A DNA stretch of 64,000 bases, taken from positions 97,023,451 to 97,087,450 of the forward strand of contig CM068825.1 in NCBI GenBank assembly GCA_028554795.2, read 5' to 3'. The position numbers were made by a program, and so were the translations under genes. The notes beneath the pieces were generated by a model. It saw only the letters and a program-made list of their open reading frames with translations, ran no database searches and was not told the DNA's origin. The DNA is from Sinohyriopsis cumingii (lineage: Eukaryota; Mollusca; Bivalvia; Unionida; Unionidae). Below are positions 47,541 to 58,324 of this stretch, piece by piece (position 1 is the stretch's first letter; each line of letters starts with the position of its first letter).

Positions 47541-49191
47541 CTGTATTTACCACATATATTGGGACATGATAAAATAATTATTTTTTTCTGTCCCAGAACT
47601 TATGGTGAAACTTTTTTTCACCAAGATCACATTTCCCTAGACTTAAGAAACAAAATAAACTTGTATTGCATTTGTGCTTCCCCTCCCATTGCATACTGCA
47701 ATAAAATAGATAAAATGCTTATTTGATAATAAAAAGAAAGAAACTAACCTTGTATTGTTACAATTTATTCCTTTTCTTAACATCAGCATTAAAGAATATA
47801 TTTTCTCGAAATCTGTGTATGTAGCGTAGGCTTCCTTACTGTAGCTTGCATCACTTATGTCCAATAACACGTGCCACATTGATCATGAACATGAACATTG
47901 AGAGACAAATTGTGTTTGGTTGTGCTCAAAGGTTTGAATATGTTATCCAACTGAAAACTGGATCCAACAAAATCGCAAACAAGAGGGAAATAATCAACAG
48001 ATATCTTGAAGACAACTGCCATTCGCACATGACACGGTATTAGGTGCAAAATAATCCAGATAGAATGATATCCACGTCTACTCTATGACATTATCTCGCA
48101 AATAAAAATAACTTTTTGAAAACAAATTCACTTGCGTGCAAGTGACAATCTTTTTGCTAGTACGGGTTACAAAAATATCATTACTTAATTACCCGCAGGC
48201 ATAAATGCTCCTTTGTATTAATTATAACTACAGATGCCAAGCACAAAGAAGCCCGGGTGGTGAATAAACAGCTGGCAGTAAACTCTTTCTTTGAAATTAC
48301 CGACGGGATATCAAAGACAAAGGTTATTTTTATTACAAAGCAAGCTGACCTAGGAAGCTGACTCTGAAGCCGTTTTTTTAAATAAAGGATATGAATACAA
48401 AGGTTATTTTATTGCAAAGCAAGCTGACCTCGAAAGCCAGCTGTGGATTCTTTTAAGTGTGCTGATTTTTTTGTTGTTGAATATACAAAGACAGCCATGA
48501 TATGGAGGTGAATTTTGGTTCCTTTTCACCAGTATTCACAGGAATTTTGAAAATAAATTGAAACAATGGAACAATTTTTAAAGTGACACAATATGGTGCT
48601 TTGTGAACGGACATCAATGACCCAGCATCGACAAGAATATCAAGAAAAAAATCTTGTGATGAATTCGTAAAGGCCAGAAGAGAAGCAGCTGATTTCGCCG
48701 AAAATATTAACTTGGATGAAATTCTAGTGTACTTTGATCGCATTCCTGGATGGACTGATGATAAGATGGGGGTCAAAAGTGTGAGAATTAGCATGACTGG
48801 TGCAGATTTGAAAAAAATCAGACTTTAGTCCTTGCAGTTTCTGCTTCAGGTGATGTGTTGCCTCTTAACAATTTTTCATGGCATGAGAGAGCTAAAAAAA
48901 AAATATCCATGCACCGAAAGAATGAATTGTTCGTGTGTAGGAAAAGGGTTGTGTTGATGAGATGCTGCTGCAGTGGATTAAAGAGTTTTATCAAGTACAC
49001 AGTTTTATATTTTTTTAAATAAAATTTTAGTTGGAGTGCATTTTTTGACGTGCAATTTTCAAATGATATAAAAGGTGTCCCACAACTTACGACTCGAAAA
49101 AATGATGTGTCCATGAACATACAGTGCACATGAAAAACTACTTTACAGTGTCCCAATAAATATGGTGTCCCAACACACATGGTAAATATGG
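47541..49191 (+). mobile_element. Second pogo/Tigger-like element
   Basis: Imperfect terminal inverted repeats of about 26 bp: CTGTATTTACC...TTGGGACA at 47541-47566 and the complement of CCATATTTACC...TTGGGACA at 49166-49191. TA dinucleotides flank it (47539-47540 and 49192-49193). The interior has a broken DDE transposase segment at about 48620-48945. An AAAGGTTATTTT..TTACAAAGCAAGCTGACCT motif occurs twice (about 48320 and 48400). It differs from the element at 3184 in its termini, so it is another subfamily. Its 3' end lies 87 bp downstream of EIF2AK4 exon 7 in transcription order. Confidence 0.8.
48620..48945 (+). pseudogene. Broken DDE transposase fragment of second pogo-like element
   Basis: The plus frame reads ENINLDEILVYFDRIPG and then KMGVKSVRISMTG, matching the family pattern DE-x-P-V-x-F-D-x-P followed by K-G-x-K-S-V-x-I-x-x-T-G. 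Frame changes then lead into LPLTIFHGMREL, the L-P-P-x-x-I-F-K-G region. Stops and frameshifts make it inactive. Confidence 0.78.
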
Positions 49192-49278
49192 TACTTCATG
49201 CAAAAAGCATACTAAAATTCTGTTTACACGAGTGAAGAAAAAAAATGAAAAATTCTAATCTACAGTTGGTTTGCTTAC

Positions 49279-49413
49279 TTCTAAAGTTTCCAGGAGAAGC
49301 TCCGCTCTAAGACCAGCATTCCACAACTCCTTCACGAGTTTCATCCTGTCTTTAAGCAGTGGTTTGCGGCCTATGGTGCACACCAGTATGTCATAGGGAC
49401 TGGGTGTGGGAAA
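49279..49413 (-). CDS. EIF2AK4: EIF2AK4 exon 7 in window
   Basis: The 135-nt phase-0 exon lies between acceptor CTTCCCCAG and donor GTAAGC. It encodes FPTPSPYDILVCTIGRKPLL and then RMKLVKELWNAGLRAELLLE. This is the start of the anticodon-binding-like domain of the GCN2 HisRS-like region, where vertebrates have CDLLVVSVGQ and LTQKLWTAGITAEI. The fold is a Rossmann-like alpha/beta unit that in GCN2 takes part in tRNA and ribosome sensing rather than aminoacylation. Confidence 0.94.
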
Positions 49414-50534
49414 CTGGGGAAGAAATATACATGAATTGATCTCAACAATTAATGGCAGCATCTGCCAATATTTAATACTAAAGTGCATAATCTATAGGAA
49501 GTGTTGAAGATGCAGTGGGTATATCTTCATAATCAATATAAGGAAACCCCATTACATCCTGCTTCATTATAACACAGATCTGGATACAACAAAGTGGTGT
49601 CGTGGCTCCTGATTTTTAGTCTTAGATATTCCGTATTCATTGATACTACTCAAAGCATGAACAAGCTAATAAACAGATACAAAATAATTCAGTCAAGTTT
49701 CAGAAACTTGCAGTTTACAGACCATAATTAATTATCTTACACAGCAATAATTAATTTTCGCTGACTCGGGGCGCAATCTTAATCCTGATTGATATAAACT
49801 GGCAGGTAGTAGAATTATTTTTGTAAATCCGACTCGCATTTATTCTAAATAATCAGTAAACAATTTAAATCATACAACAGGAACAACTCTGGAATGTCTC
49901 CCTTGTGCTGTTATATGTTATCAGTGGCTTGATGCTGATGGGATAAAAAAAATAACAGGAATCTGGTGGCAGCAGTGGTGGATGGAGCAGATTTCAAACA
50001 GTGTAAATTAGGCACCTTACAATAATTTGTAGAAGATGAGTGGGTGTTTTCAACAGTTGTCTTTTGTGTAAACTGACAGAAATGAGTACATGTGCCTGTG
50101 ACAGCAGTCTCAGGTGAATTCTCAATTTAAAGAAATAAAAGGCAAACAATTAATAATTAGTCATGATACAGGCAAAGTGGGTGACTAAGTCAAATGCGCA
50201 ACAAACTCTTGCACATTCACAGGCATGTGTTTTGATAACTGATTGACTGTTACCCCTTTCCCAAGTAAGTTAGCAACTACGACTGCCTGACTTCCTCAAG
50301 TTATCCTTTGATGATGAACACATACAAACTTGTGCTTCAAATTTTAAACAATAGTATGAAAATAGCAATTTGTGTTTTCTGAATAGAATCGGGGATTTGA
50401 ATATTTTTAACAGATGCATTTACATTATTTTCTTTAAAAAATCAGTTTGAAACTGTAAGTGAACCTGTCATGGAGAAATAATGGTGGACATGGCTTTGTC
50501 TGGGAAGTACCATATTATTAAATTGTCTGTTTTC
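49414..50534. other. Intronic sequence, nothing identified
   Basis: 3' part of intron 6, AT-rich, no recognisable element. Confidence 0.5.
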
Positions 50535-50950
50535 TTAAACCATTGGGCTAATATATTCAGGAAAAAATACAATTCACATCTTAAACCACTGGGCTAATAT
50601 ATTCAGGAAAAAATACAATTCACATCTTAAACCACTGGGCTAATATATTCAGGAAAACAATACAATTCACATCTTAAACCACTGGGCTAATATATTCAGG
50701 AAAAAATACAATTCACATCTTAAACCATTGGGCTAATATATTCAGGAAAAAATACAATTCACATCTTAAACCATTGGGCTAATATATTCAGGAAAAAATA
50801 CAATTCACATCTTAAACCATTGGGCTAATATATTCAGGAAAAAAATACAATTCACATCTTAAACCACTGGGCTAATATATTCAGGAAAAAAATACAATTC
50901 ACATCTGAAACCACTGGGCTAATATATTCAGGAAAAAAATACAATTCACA
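50535..50950. repeat. 46-bp minisatellite, about 9 copies
   Basis: Unit TTAAACCACTGGGCTAATAT, followed by ATTCAGGAAA, AAATACAATT and CACATC. Copies alternate between CCATTGGG and CCACTGGG, and a poly-A run varies in length. It is very homogeneous and therefore young. Confidence 0.93.
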
Positions 50951-51840
50951 GATAGCAAAGTCTAAATATTATGTTATTGAAGATTTAGCTTTAAAATGCA
51001 ATTATGTAGGTCAGAAATGTATGGGACAATGCAATGTTGTGGAATTTGAGAACGCTGTGAGGTCTTATTTTCTGACTTAACTCAATGTGAAAATGTGAAA
51101 AATAAAGCAGCAATGTAATTATTATTTAACCAATGCCTAAAGTCACTAAAAGTATGCAGAAAAATAATGAAACCTTACATTTGTAATCCTATCAATGGAC
51201 TGTTGTAACAAAGCTATAAAGTCAGTGGTTACAGTAAGAAAACTCCTCATTCTAAAAACAGATGCACTCAAGTGTTGGTTGTGTCAATTTCAGTTGGAAA
51301 CAAGGGTTTAAGTCATTCATATACCAACTTTAATGTTTCAGTGTGTTATCTAGGAATAGTTATGGCAATGTTTTATCAGCAACAAAGAAATTAGGATGAA
51401 CAGAATGATCTAAAGACATGTGCATTTGCTCACAAGTATATGGTGCTGGAGCTGTTTGGAACAAGCTTAGAAATCATTTCAAGTGAAATTCTACAGTGAA
51501 CTTTCAGTAAGTAAACAAAATATATTCTTGATTAAAGGTTGGTGACTAGGCATTTTTATTAACTTGCATGTACACCATAATCAAGTTACTCAGTTAAAAT
51601 TCATTACAATGTATAACTTTTATTCTCTTTCAAAGTAATATTGCCAAAACACACTGTATATATTGTATATTATATGAATATGATAATTTTTATATGTGTA
51701 CCAGATATGTTTATACTACACATACAACTCAGAAAATCTTCTACTTGAAAATAAAGTATTCCTTAAAATCAATGTTACATGCAAATATGCATACTGTGAA
51801 ATAGAGGGCATAATCCAAATAAGAGAATGAACATGCACAC

Positions 51841-51850
51841 ATGCATGCAT

Positions 51851-51891
<41 letters not shown>
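51841..51891. repeat. (GCAT)n(CA)n microsatellite
   Basis: A short GCAT run continues into about 40 bp of CA dinucleotides, in intron 6. Confidence 0.95.
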
Positions 51892-51893
<2 letters not shown>

Positions 51894-52611
51894 AAGAGAA
51901 TCTGCTCCCACTTCTCCTTGTTCTGTCCAAAACGAAAAGTCATTTCTCCCTGAAATTCAAGTCTAGCCTGACCCATAATGACTGCTGAAGATTAAAGTAA
52001 CTTGTATAGGGTAAGTATCATTTTGTATCAGTTCTTCACTTCTTGTATTGATATGAACAAAGTATCAAATACATCAATATAATGATTAATTATTTAACCT
52101 CCAACACATTTAGCAAAGAGAAAATGTAAAACTTGAGTTGCATCTTTCAAAAAAGAAAGTAGCACAAATGTTGACAATTTGGTGGATTAATATGTTCTTG
52201 AATTGTAAAGGCAGACAGACAACTAAACAGGAGGACTTTTTAATATCAGCAGTTCTGCTGTACAGATAAAAAAGATTTTTTTTTACTTAGCCCCCACAAA
52301 AAAACCCACAAGAAAAGTATACATACTATAATCATTACGAGAGGGTCTCTTTAACAAAACCATGTGGATGATAAGGTTTGACCTACATTGTTGCTGCATG
52401 ATCCACAAAAACTAGACATCAAAGCAATAAAAGTAGGTCAAAATCTCAGAAAGAATGTATGCATCATGTTTCCTTACTGCACAAGTTTTTATACTGATGA
52501 TAATGGGAATCAATGAATCAACCAACAACAATGATGCAATAACAGCCATGATACCTATTTCTCACATATGCTTTGTAGGTGAAACAAAACTAAAAGGCAA
52601 AATATACTTAC
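51892..52611. other. Intronic sequence, nothing identified
   Basis: 5' part of intron 6 in transcription order. No repeats or exon-like signals. Confidence 0.5.
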
Positions 52612-52728
52612 ATCATCTTCCTCAAGCATGGCAGATACAATTTTTTCGAAGGCAAAACTGACACCCACACCATAGTGGGTTGTCACTGGTTTGCTGGAGG
52701 AGAAAACGGGGGAGCAAAACCCGCCAAT
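52612..52728 (-). CDS. EIF2AK4: EIF2AK4 exon 6 in window
   Basis: The 117-nt phase-0 exon lies between acceptor CTCTTTCAG and donor GTAAGT. It encodes IGGFCSPVFSSSKP and then HYGVGVSFAFEKIVSAMLEE. The last part is the class II synthetase motif 3 equivalent. The arginine that binds ATP in true HisRS (G-x-x-x-x-x-E-R) is a lysine here (F-E-K), as in vertebrate GCN2. This supports a tRNA-sensing pseudo-synthetase rather than an active enzyme. Confidence 0.95.
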
Positions 52729-53165
52729 CTGAAAGAGATTGAGATCGTCTTGTTGAAATGATTCTCATTCACAGTGAGGTATATAGTTAGTACCATAAAC
52801 AACTTTTAAAATGTATATCAATTTAAATTTATCAATGAAATTCATTATATTTGTCTTTTTCATGCAAAAATAGAGATTTATAAGAAAATAAGTTAGTTTT
52901 CACATTTTTTATACCACTTGGCAAATATCAGAAAATTATATCGACCAAGGAAGTCTTTATTAGAAGAAGTTATTTTTACTTTGTTACTGCTTATTACTCT
53001 GATACATCCTCAAGTTTTTAGCAGAAAATAACCCAAGAATAAACTGCCAGAAATGTCAAGTGACTTGAAACAAAATCAATAAAATTTTTCATTTTTCATA
53101 AAATGTTAACCACAGGGACAAGTCAGCAAAATATCTTCAATTCTGAAAACTTTATCTATTCATAC

Positions 53166-53300
53166 CAAGCTGTTATATCGCCCTCCAGCTGCAAAGACAT
53201 CAGGAAAAGTTCTATTCTTTTTTCTCACATCTACTGCCACTTGGTAATATACACCTGAATACTGCTGTATATTGTACACCCATCCCACGCTTACCATCAC
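53166..53300 (-). CDS. EIF2AK4: EIF2AK4 exon 5 in window
   Basis: The 135-nt phase-0 exon lies between acceptor GCATTTCAG and donor GTATGA. It reads VMVSVGWVYNIQQYSGVYYQ and ends in AAGGRYNSL. This matches the HisRS histidine-pocket strands and the A-G-G-R-Y-D loop. Here the aspartate is asparagine, and the upstream R-G-L-D-Y-Y element of active HisRS is replaced, as in other GCN2 proteins (human has a VYKVQQHNG stretch). Confidence 0.95.
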
Positions 53301-54096
53301 CTGAAATGCATCACATATATTATATATTCACATACTTCACAAGAATTTTAATCTGCGGCAAAACTTGTCCGCTAAGATTTTCAAAGTATTGATGGCTATT
53401 CTAGAAACAACAGTAAGGACAATGGTGAAAGACAGATAAATTGATTTCTGCTGGACGTTGTTAGTTGAACTCCATTTGTATTATTCTCAATTTGACTTGA
53501 ACTGAAGCTTCAATGTGTCTTCCAAAGCTGAATATCCTTATCCCAACAAGAGTGCCATGAAACAATGCTTTATACACTTGCCCAATGTTTAATATTCCTC
53601 TGTGCAGACAATGATAATGCTTCACTCTTGAAATTAATGACCAACAGGTGTCAATTACATGTACTTTTGGTGCAGGTATGCATTCCTGAATAAACTTTAT
53701 GCTAAAATTAAAACAGGGGTTTATTAAAGTTCCGATAAAAAGGTATCCATACATTTTAGAAAGCTGAGTAAAACATGGGATCAAAGTTAACTGAAAATTA
53801 ACAACCCTTTAAGAAAAGAAATGTGCATTTAAAAAAATCCTATCTTACCTGGGATTTATTTGATGCTGTTTCCTCAGAATAATACCAGTGAGGAAAATCT
53901 CAGTGAAAACACAAAATGTATGGAAAAAAGAATCAAGTTCACTAGCTAGGACTAGCAAGAAACAAAATGTATGGAAAAACTAACCAAATTCACAAGCTAG
54001 AATAAGCAGGAACAAAATGTAAGGAAAACTGATCAAGTTCACAAGCTAGGACAAGTAAGAAACGAATTGTATGTAAAACCTAACCAAGTTCATCAG

Positions 54097-54099
<3 letters not shown>
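53301..54099. other. Intronic sequence with short internal repeats
   Basis: Part of intron 4. Between 53925 and 54070, GAACAAAATGTATGGAAAAACT-like and TTCACAAGCTAGGA-like motifs recur three or four times with a spacing of about 55 bp. Confidence 0.5.

Positions 54100-54180
<81 letters not shown>
54100..54180. repeat. (TA)n(GA)n microsatellite
   Basis: About 58 bp of TA dinucleotides followed by about 21 bp of GA dinucleotides in intron 4. Confidence 0.95.
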
Positions 54181-54183
<3 letters not shown>

Positions 54184-54735
54184 AAGAGATAGATAAAATA
54201 ACCATATTAACAAGCTAGGACTATCAAAAACAAGCGACTTCTTTTTATCAAGGCTGCTTTTTATTTAGGCAGAAACGACTTACATAAAAGGAAAGTAAGA
54301 ATTTTAAAATTTAGTTTAATCTTAAAACCTTTGAACACTGAGTTCAGTCTAGAATGTGGACATGCACAAACCCATGGTTGCCAAATGATTGTGATGCTGA
54401 GCCTTTGCCAATGCATTCTCAATAAAAATGAAAAATTCAGACACAACAACATTACATAACAAAAACATTTTTGTTTTTAACATTATGTGAAAAGCTAAAT
54501 TCTGACACTGTCAAGAAGGAAACTTATGCTGTACTTGCACATCAATAGTCATTTCACATCCAGAATGTTTCTGTGAGATGATGATGGATTTATCTTGCTA
54601 CAAACAGAATATTTTCTTGAAATACATGCAAAAACAATAATTAAGTTCTAGGGATTATCAGGTGTGATAAATAATGGAGCATATATCTTGGTTGCATCCA
54701 ATTTAATGAAAACCTTAATACTGTGTAAAACTTAC

Positions 54736-54816
54736 TGGTAACTTGAGCCCAAGAGATTCAGCATTTGATATCACAGTTTCTATTTCATGTAGACCTTGCT
54801 TGGCTAGTGTTCCTGC
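54736..54816 (-). CDS. EIF2AK4: EIF2AK4 exon 4 in window
   Basis: The 81-nt phase-0 exon lies between acceptor GTACTTTGCAG and donor GTAAGT. It encodes AGTLAKQGLHEIETVISNAE and then SLGLKLP, matching the vertebrate GIAQLVKYGLKDLEEVVGLL segment. This helix precedes the HisRS-like catalytic-site strands. The 5' two thirds of this exon and its acceptor are the founder unit of the tandem array immediately upstream. Only this copy has the complete 3' end and donor. Confidence 0.93.
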
Positions 54817-55117
54817 CTGCAAAGTACAAAGCATTGGATATCAGTTTCTATTTCATGTAGACCTTGCTTGGCTAGTGTTCCTGCCTGCAAAGTACAAAGT
54901 ATTGGATATCACAGTTTCTATTTCATGTAGACCTTGCTTGGCAAAGTACAAAGTATTGGATATCACAGTTTCTATTTCATGTAGAGCTTGCTTGGCAAAT
55001 GTTCCTGCCTGCAAAGTACAAAGTATTGGATATCACAGTTTCTATTTCATGTAGACCTTACTTGGCAAATGTTCCTGCCTGCAAAGTACAAAGTATTGGA
55101 TATCACAGTTTCTATTC
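54770..55117. repeat. 68-70 bp tandem array derived from exon 4 and its splice acceptor
   Basis: On the plus strand each unit runs ATTGGATATCACAGTTTCTA, TTTCATGTAGACCTTGCTTG, then TGTTCCTGCCTGCAAAGTAC. The first unit is exon 4 itself with a partial intron edge. Four further full or shortened units and one partial unit follow in intron 3. Acceptor-like CTTTGCAG sites (minus strand) are retained with exon-first bases at 54816 (true), 54884, 55008 and 55078. One unit lost its site through a 15-bp deletion. Confidence 0.92.
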
Positions 55118-55347
55118 AGTGATCTGGGTTTTAATTCATGATTTGTAAACTAAAAATACTGGTAACTTTCTTACAATGAATTCTCTCCTGTCAACTAGGT
55201 TCCTTTGATAACTTTTGCCAAGGTATTCTCAAAAGTGTCAGATCTTCAAAATTAAATCACTGCAAAGCTGTTAATAAATGTTTGAAAACTTACATAACCT
55301 GTGAGCTGAACAAACATGAATGTTTACAGTAGCACTTGAAAACTAAC

Positions 55348-55500
55348 CTGACCCTTTGTCTTTGTTATACATCTGAGCATACTGGACACCTTGCTTAAAG
55401 AATCCTCTGTTTCAAGCAAATGTAGAAGGCTGGTAACAGCTTGGTCATTCAGTGAGCACTCAGACATAATTTTCATTTTGGCTTTATCCTTCCCTTCATT
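55348..55500 (-). CDS. EIF2AK4: EIF2AK4 exon 3 in window
   Basis: The 153-nt phase-0 exon lies between acceptor TTCTTTTCAG and donor GTTAGT. It encodes 51 residues starting NEGKDKAKMKIMSECSLNDQ and ending LRCITKTKGQ. It corresponds to the GCN2 insertion after the first HisRS-like strands (human LTRREVEAKFCNLSLSSNSL and INSLIKQKTG). The donor is the less common GTTAGT. Confidence 0.93.
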
Positions 55501-56079
55501 CTGAAAAGAACATGAATACATCAATCATCAATTAGAAATCAGAACATCATGAAAAATGACCCTATAGCTGTTGTAGGATATAAAAAACATATCTGATAAC
55601 AATAATTATAATGTATAATGACAACAATGGGCAAAACAATATTTGCTGAAAATATTTTTATTAATTTCAATCTAAAACAGATCATAATGCAAACTGCAAT
55701 GTTCTGCACAAGAGTTTGGAGTTGCATGATATGAGGGCAAAATACTAAAGAGTTTCAAAAGACTCATAATCTGACAAAAAGACAATACCTAATGAAGTAT
55801 GAAATATAGGTCACAGTGACCAAGATTTGGTACTCAAATACTGTACTCACTAGGACACATCCACATGGAAATCTACATAATAATGAAGCCAAAAGTGCCC
55901 ACAAAATTCCTAATAACAATCCTAATGACATTTATGATGATGATGACTAGAAATCTATTCCTGGGACATATGTGCCCTGCCACGGTGCCTGAAAACTATA
56001 TGACCTACTCTTGTCATAGTGGGGCATCAACAAGAGGAGAGCAGGAAGAAATAATAGATGGAGGGGGAGAAGGACTCAC

Positions 56080-56196
56080 CTTGAGAGCAGTCAGAGTGCC
56101 AAGAACAGTGAGGTGCTGATTTTCAATTACACCTGCATGCAGCAAAGCAGCTTTCAATAATGATGTATGGTTGATCCGCACATAATAATGTCTTCT
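56080..56196 (-). CDS. EIF2AK4: EIF2AK4 exon 2 in window
   Basis: The 117-nt phase-0 exon lies between acceptor ATGTTTCAG and donor GTGAGT. It encodes RRHYYVRINHTSLLKAALLH and then AGVIENQHLTVLGTLTALK. It is nearly superimposable on the vertebrate RNYSIYLNHTMLLKAILLHCG motif, which is diagnostic for the GCN2 HisRS-like domain. The upstream intron is filled by DIRS-like element B, whose left inverted repeat begins about 265 bp before this exon's acceptor. Confidence 0.95.
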
Positions 56197-56460
56197 CTGA
56201 AACATTATATCAAGTATTTTTTTAAACTCATTCATTATTGTACAAGTGTTAAAAAGTTGAAATTTCAAACAGATAGTACTGATAATCAAGTATTGCCCTC
56301 CTAATGAATATTTTGATCCATGCAATTAACACTTTTGGAGCAATTACAAAACCCCGCCTATACAGTTAATGTGGCTTTCACTGTTAAGCAAATCATACCT
56401 TCAAATCAAAACTGGATAACTGATTATAATGACACCAATTTTTCTAGTAAAATATATTTC

Positions 56461-56826
56461 TTCGAAATACTTACCAATCATAATACCTTAGGAGAACTAC
56501 TACAACCTTGCAAATCCAGCCCTCCCAGATAAGACTTTTTGGTTAAAAGAAGCTAAATGTTACCTGTCCATCTAGGGAGAAGTCAAGCAGAGTGGTCTTC
56601 CCCTGTATAGGGATTGGCACCAAATCACGTGAACATCTCAGTTACCACTTTCGCTCATGCTAAGAAGCATGCTCTCACCACAAGAGACCTTGCAAATCTA
56701 GAATTGACTTTTGGAAGATATACCATTACAAGCTGGAGGGGTTTTTCCACTTCTAAGGAAAGTATACTCATCTCTATTTCCAACTTTTCTCTCTTCCTAC
56801 AGCTGTTGGGGAGCAGCTTCAAATAG
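56461..56826. repeat. Inverted terminal repeat of element B, left
   Basis: Complementary, with gaps, to about 62428-62740. Shared anchors are CCAATCATAAT, TTAGGAGAAC, CAAATCCAGCCCTCCCAGAT, AAAAGAAGCTAAA, CAAGAGACCTTGCAAA, CTTTTGGAAGATATA and AGGAAAGTATACT. Confidence 0.88.
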
Positions 56827-56840
56827 GGAAACTTCTCATC

Positions 56841-57676
56841 CATACATGGCAACCCTCCACGAGGTATAAACATAATTACTGCCATTATAAGTAGCAAAAA
56901 AGTGTAATTTAGGTGTAAAAAGTGTAATCTATATATTACATGCCAATATTACAGCAAGTATAAAAAAATACATTTTGGCTTCCAAGTTGGTCATGCATCT
57001 GGTCAAAATTCTTGTCACAATGGGTGAAATCCATAGGGATTAGCATACAAACACAAAATATACTGAAAAACATGTAACTTTTGCTGAATGATTGTGAACT
57101 AGAATTAAGCAATGAGCACAATCATGTGTTCAGAGCACTGCATTACATGATTATCATCAATTCTTTTAAAGTTTGTAAAGCTGTGTTGTTTTGTTCTTTT
57201 ACTGATCTGACACGTTTTGAAGTTTGAAAAGAACCATCTGCTCTAACATATTTTGTCATATAACATAACTCAAACTGTAAAGTGTTTCACTAAACATCCG
57301 GTGCCATTTTCTTTAAAAGCATAAACTGGTCCACTAACTAACTAGCTAACAAACTTAATGAATCTGTGAGGCAAAGTTCATATTTGAAGATACCTGTCTG
57401 TCTTCTTGGAAACGGGTCATTCACAATTGCTATAAATAACAAATAAGAAAAGTATTCTTATGTAGCAGTCATCTTTTTAAGAATATTCTCAAATTTTTAA
57501 ATGAGTGGAATTAAAGAGATGATAATAAAAATGACAAAAACAACTTTTTGTTTTATTATTGGTTTATTTTGCAATGTATCAAAAAAGCATAATCTATATA
57601 TAAGTGACCATAAGATGTAATTTGATTTAAAAAATAGCATAATGATTATGCCAAAAGCGTAATGCTTGGCATGTAT
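56841..57676. mobile_element. Putative small DNA element nested in element B
   Basis: Its ends, CATACATGGCAA at 56841 and TTGGCATGTATG at 57665-57676, form an 11-of-12 inverted repeat. Both subterminal regions carry repeated GTGTAAT/GCATAAT motifs. Its 836 bp interrupt element B between the recombinase end and the left inverted repeat. No transposase was found inside. An exon-like 36-nt segment at 57375-57410 has in-frame stops and is not part of EIF2AK4. Confidence 0.4.
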
Positions 57677-57794
57677 GCCCCCCACCATCCAGTTAAGTCA
57701 AGAAGCTGCATCTTATGAAGCTGTTGAACCACCTGGAAAGGTGACCTGTTGTGCCACGGATTTAGGTTCCACTAGATCAAGTAGAGCCCTTTGG

Positions 57795-57930
57795 GATGAA
57801 ATATCTCTTAGATAAAAGCCCAAGAATGTGAATTCCAATCTTCATCCCACAGCCTGAAAAATGTCACTTAGAAGAACAGTTCCTGTCAAATGCTATATTT
57901 GTGGCAACTGCTCTAACCTCTTGAGCCAAG
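57795..57930 (-). pseudogene. DIRS-type tyrosine recombinase remnant of element B
   Basis: The minus strand reads AQEVRAVATNIAFDRN. After a frameshift it continues DIFQAVG, stop, RLEFTFLGFYLRDISS. Compared with element A, the catalytic histidine of H-x-x-R is glutamine, and the tryptophan after A-V-G has become TGA. The tyrosine in F-Y-L-R-D remains. The frame is broken at least twice. Confidence 0.83.
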
Positions 57931-58212
57931 ATGCTAACAAAATTTTATTTGAGCTGGGGTTACTTCTCGAAATGCAGAGTGAACAACCCACTTTATCTAG
58001 AACAAAAGAGTCTGTGCTGATATATCTTCCTGTTCTTTTTTGAGACGTAATAATAGGCATGATCTCCCTCATTGCAGTAGCTCTGTCCTTTTAAGATACC
58101 ACCTCCAAACTCATACAGGATCAAGTTGGTGATCTTGAGCTGAAGTGTCCAAATTACAAAAGTCTCCTTACCCATGGACGGGAGCCTGTTCTTGGTGATG
58201 AAAGAGGGTACC

Positions 58213-58324
58213 ATCATGAGTGAAACTGACCAGTCTTGTCAGAACTGTCATGAGTAAAACTGACCAGCCTTGTCAGAACTGTCATGAGTGAAACCTGAAA
58301 CTGACCAGTCTTGTCAGAACTGTT
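58213..58324. repeat. ~37-bp triplicate repeat inside element B
   Basis: Three copies of TCATGAGTGAAACTGACCAG plus CTTGTCAGAACTG. The third carries an extra CTGAAAC. Confidence 0.85.

Noticed and set aside
54743..55054. 103-codon plus frame over the exon-derived array
   Set aside because: Antisense shadow of exon 4 and its tandem copies.
57375..57410. 36-nt exon-like segment with good acceptor and donor between exons 1 and 2
   Set aside because: In the required phase the third codon is a stop, and conserved GCN2 sequence joins directly from exon 1 to exon 2. It lies inside the nested element of DIRS-like B.
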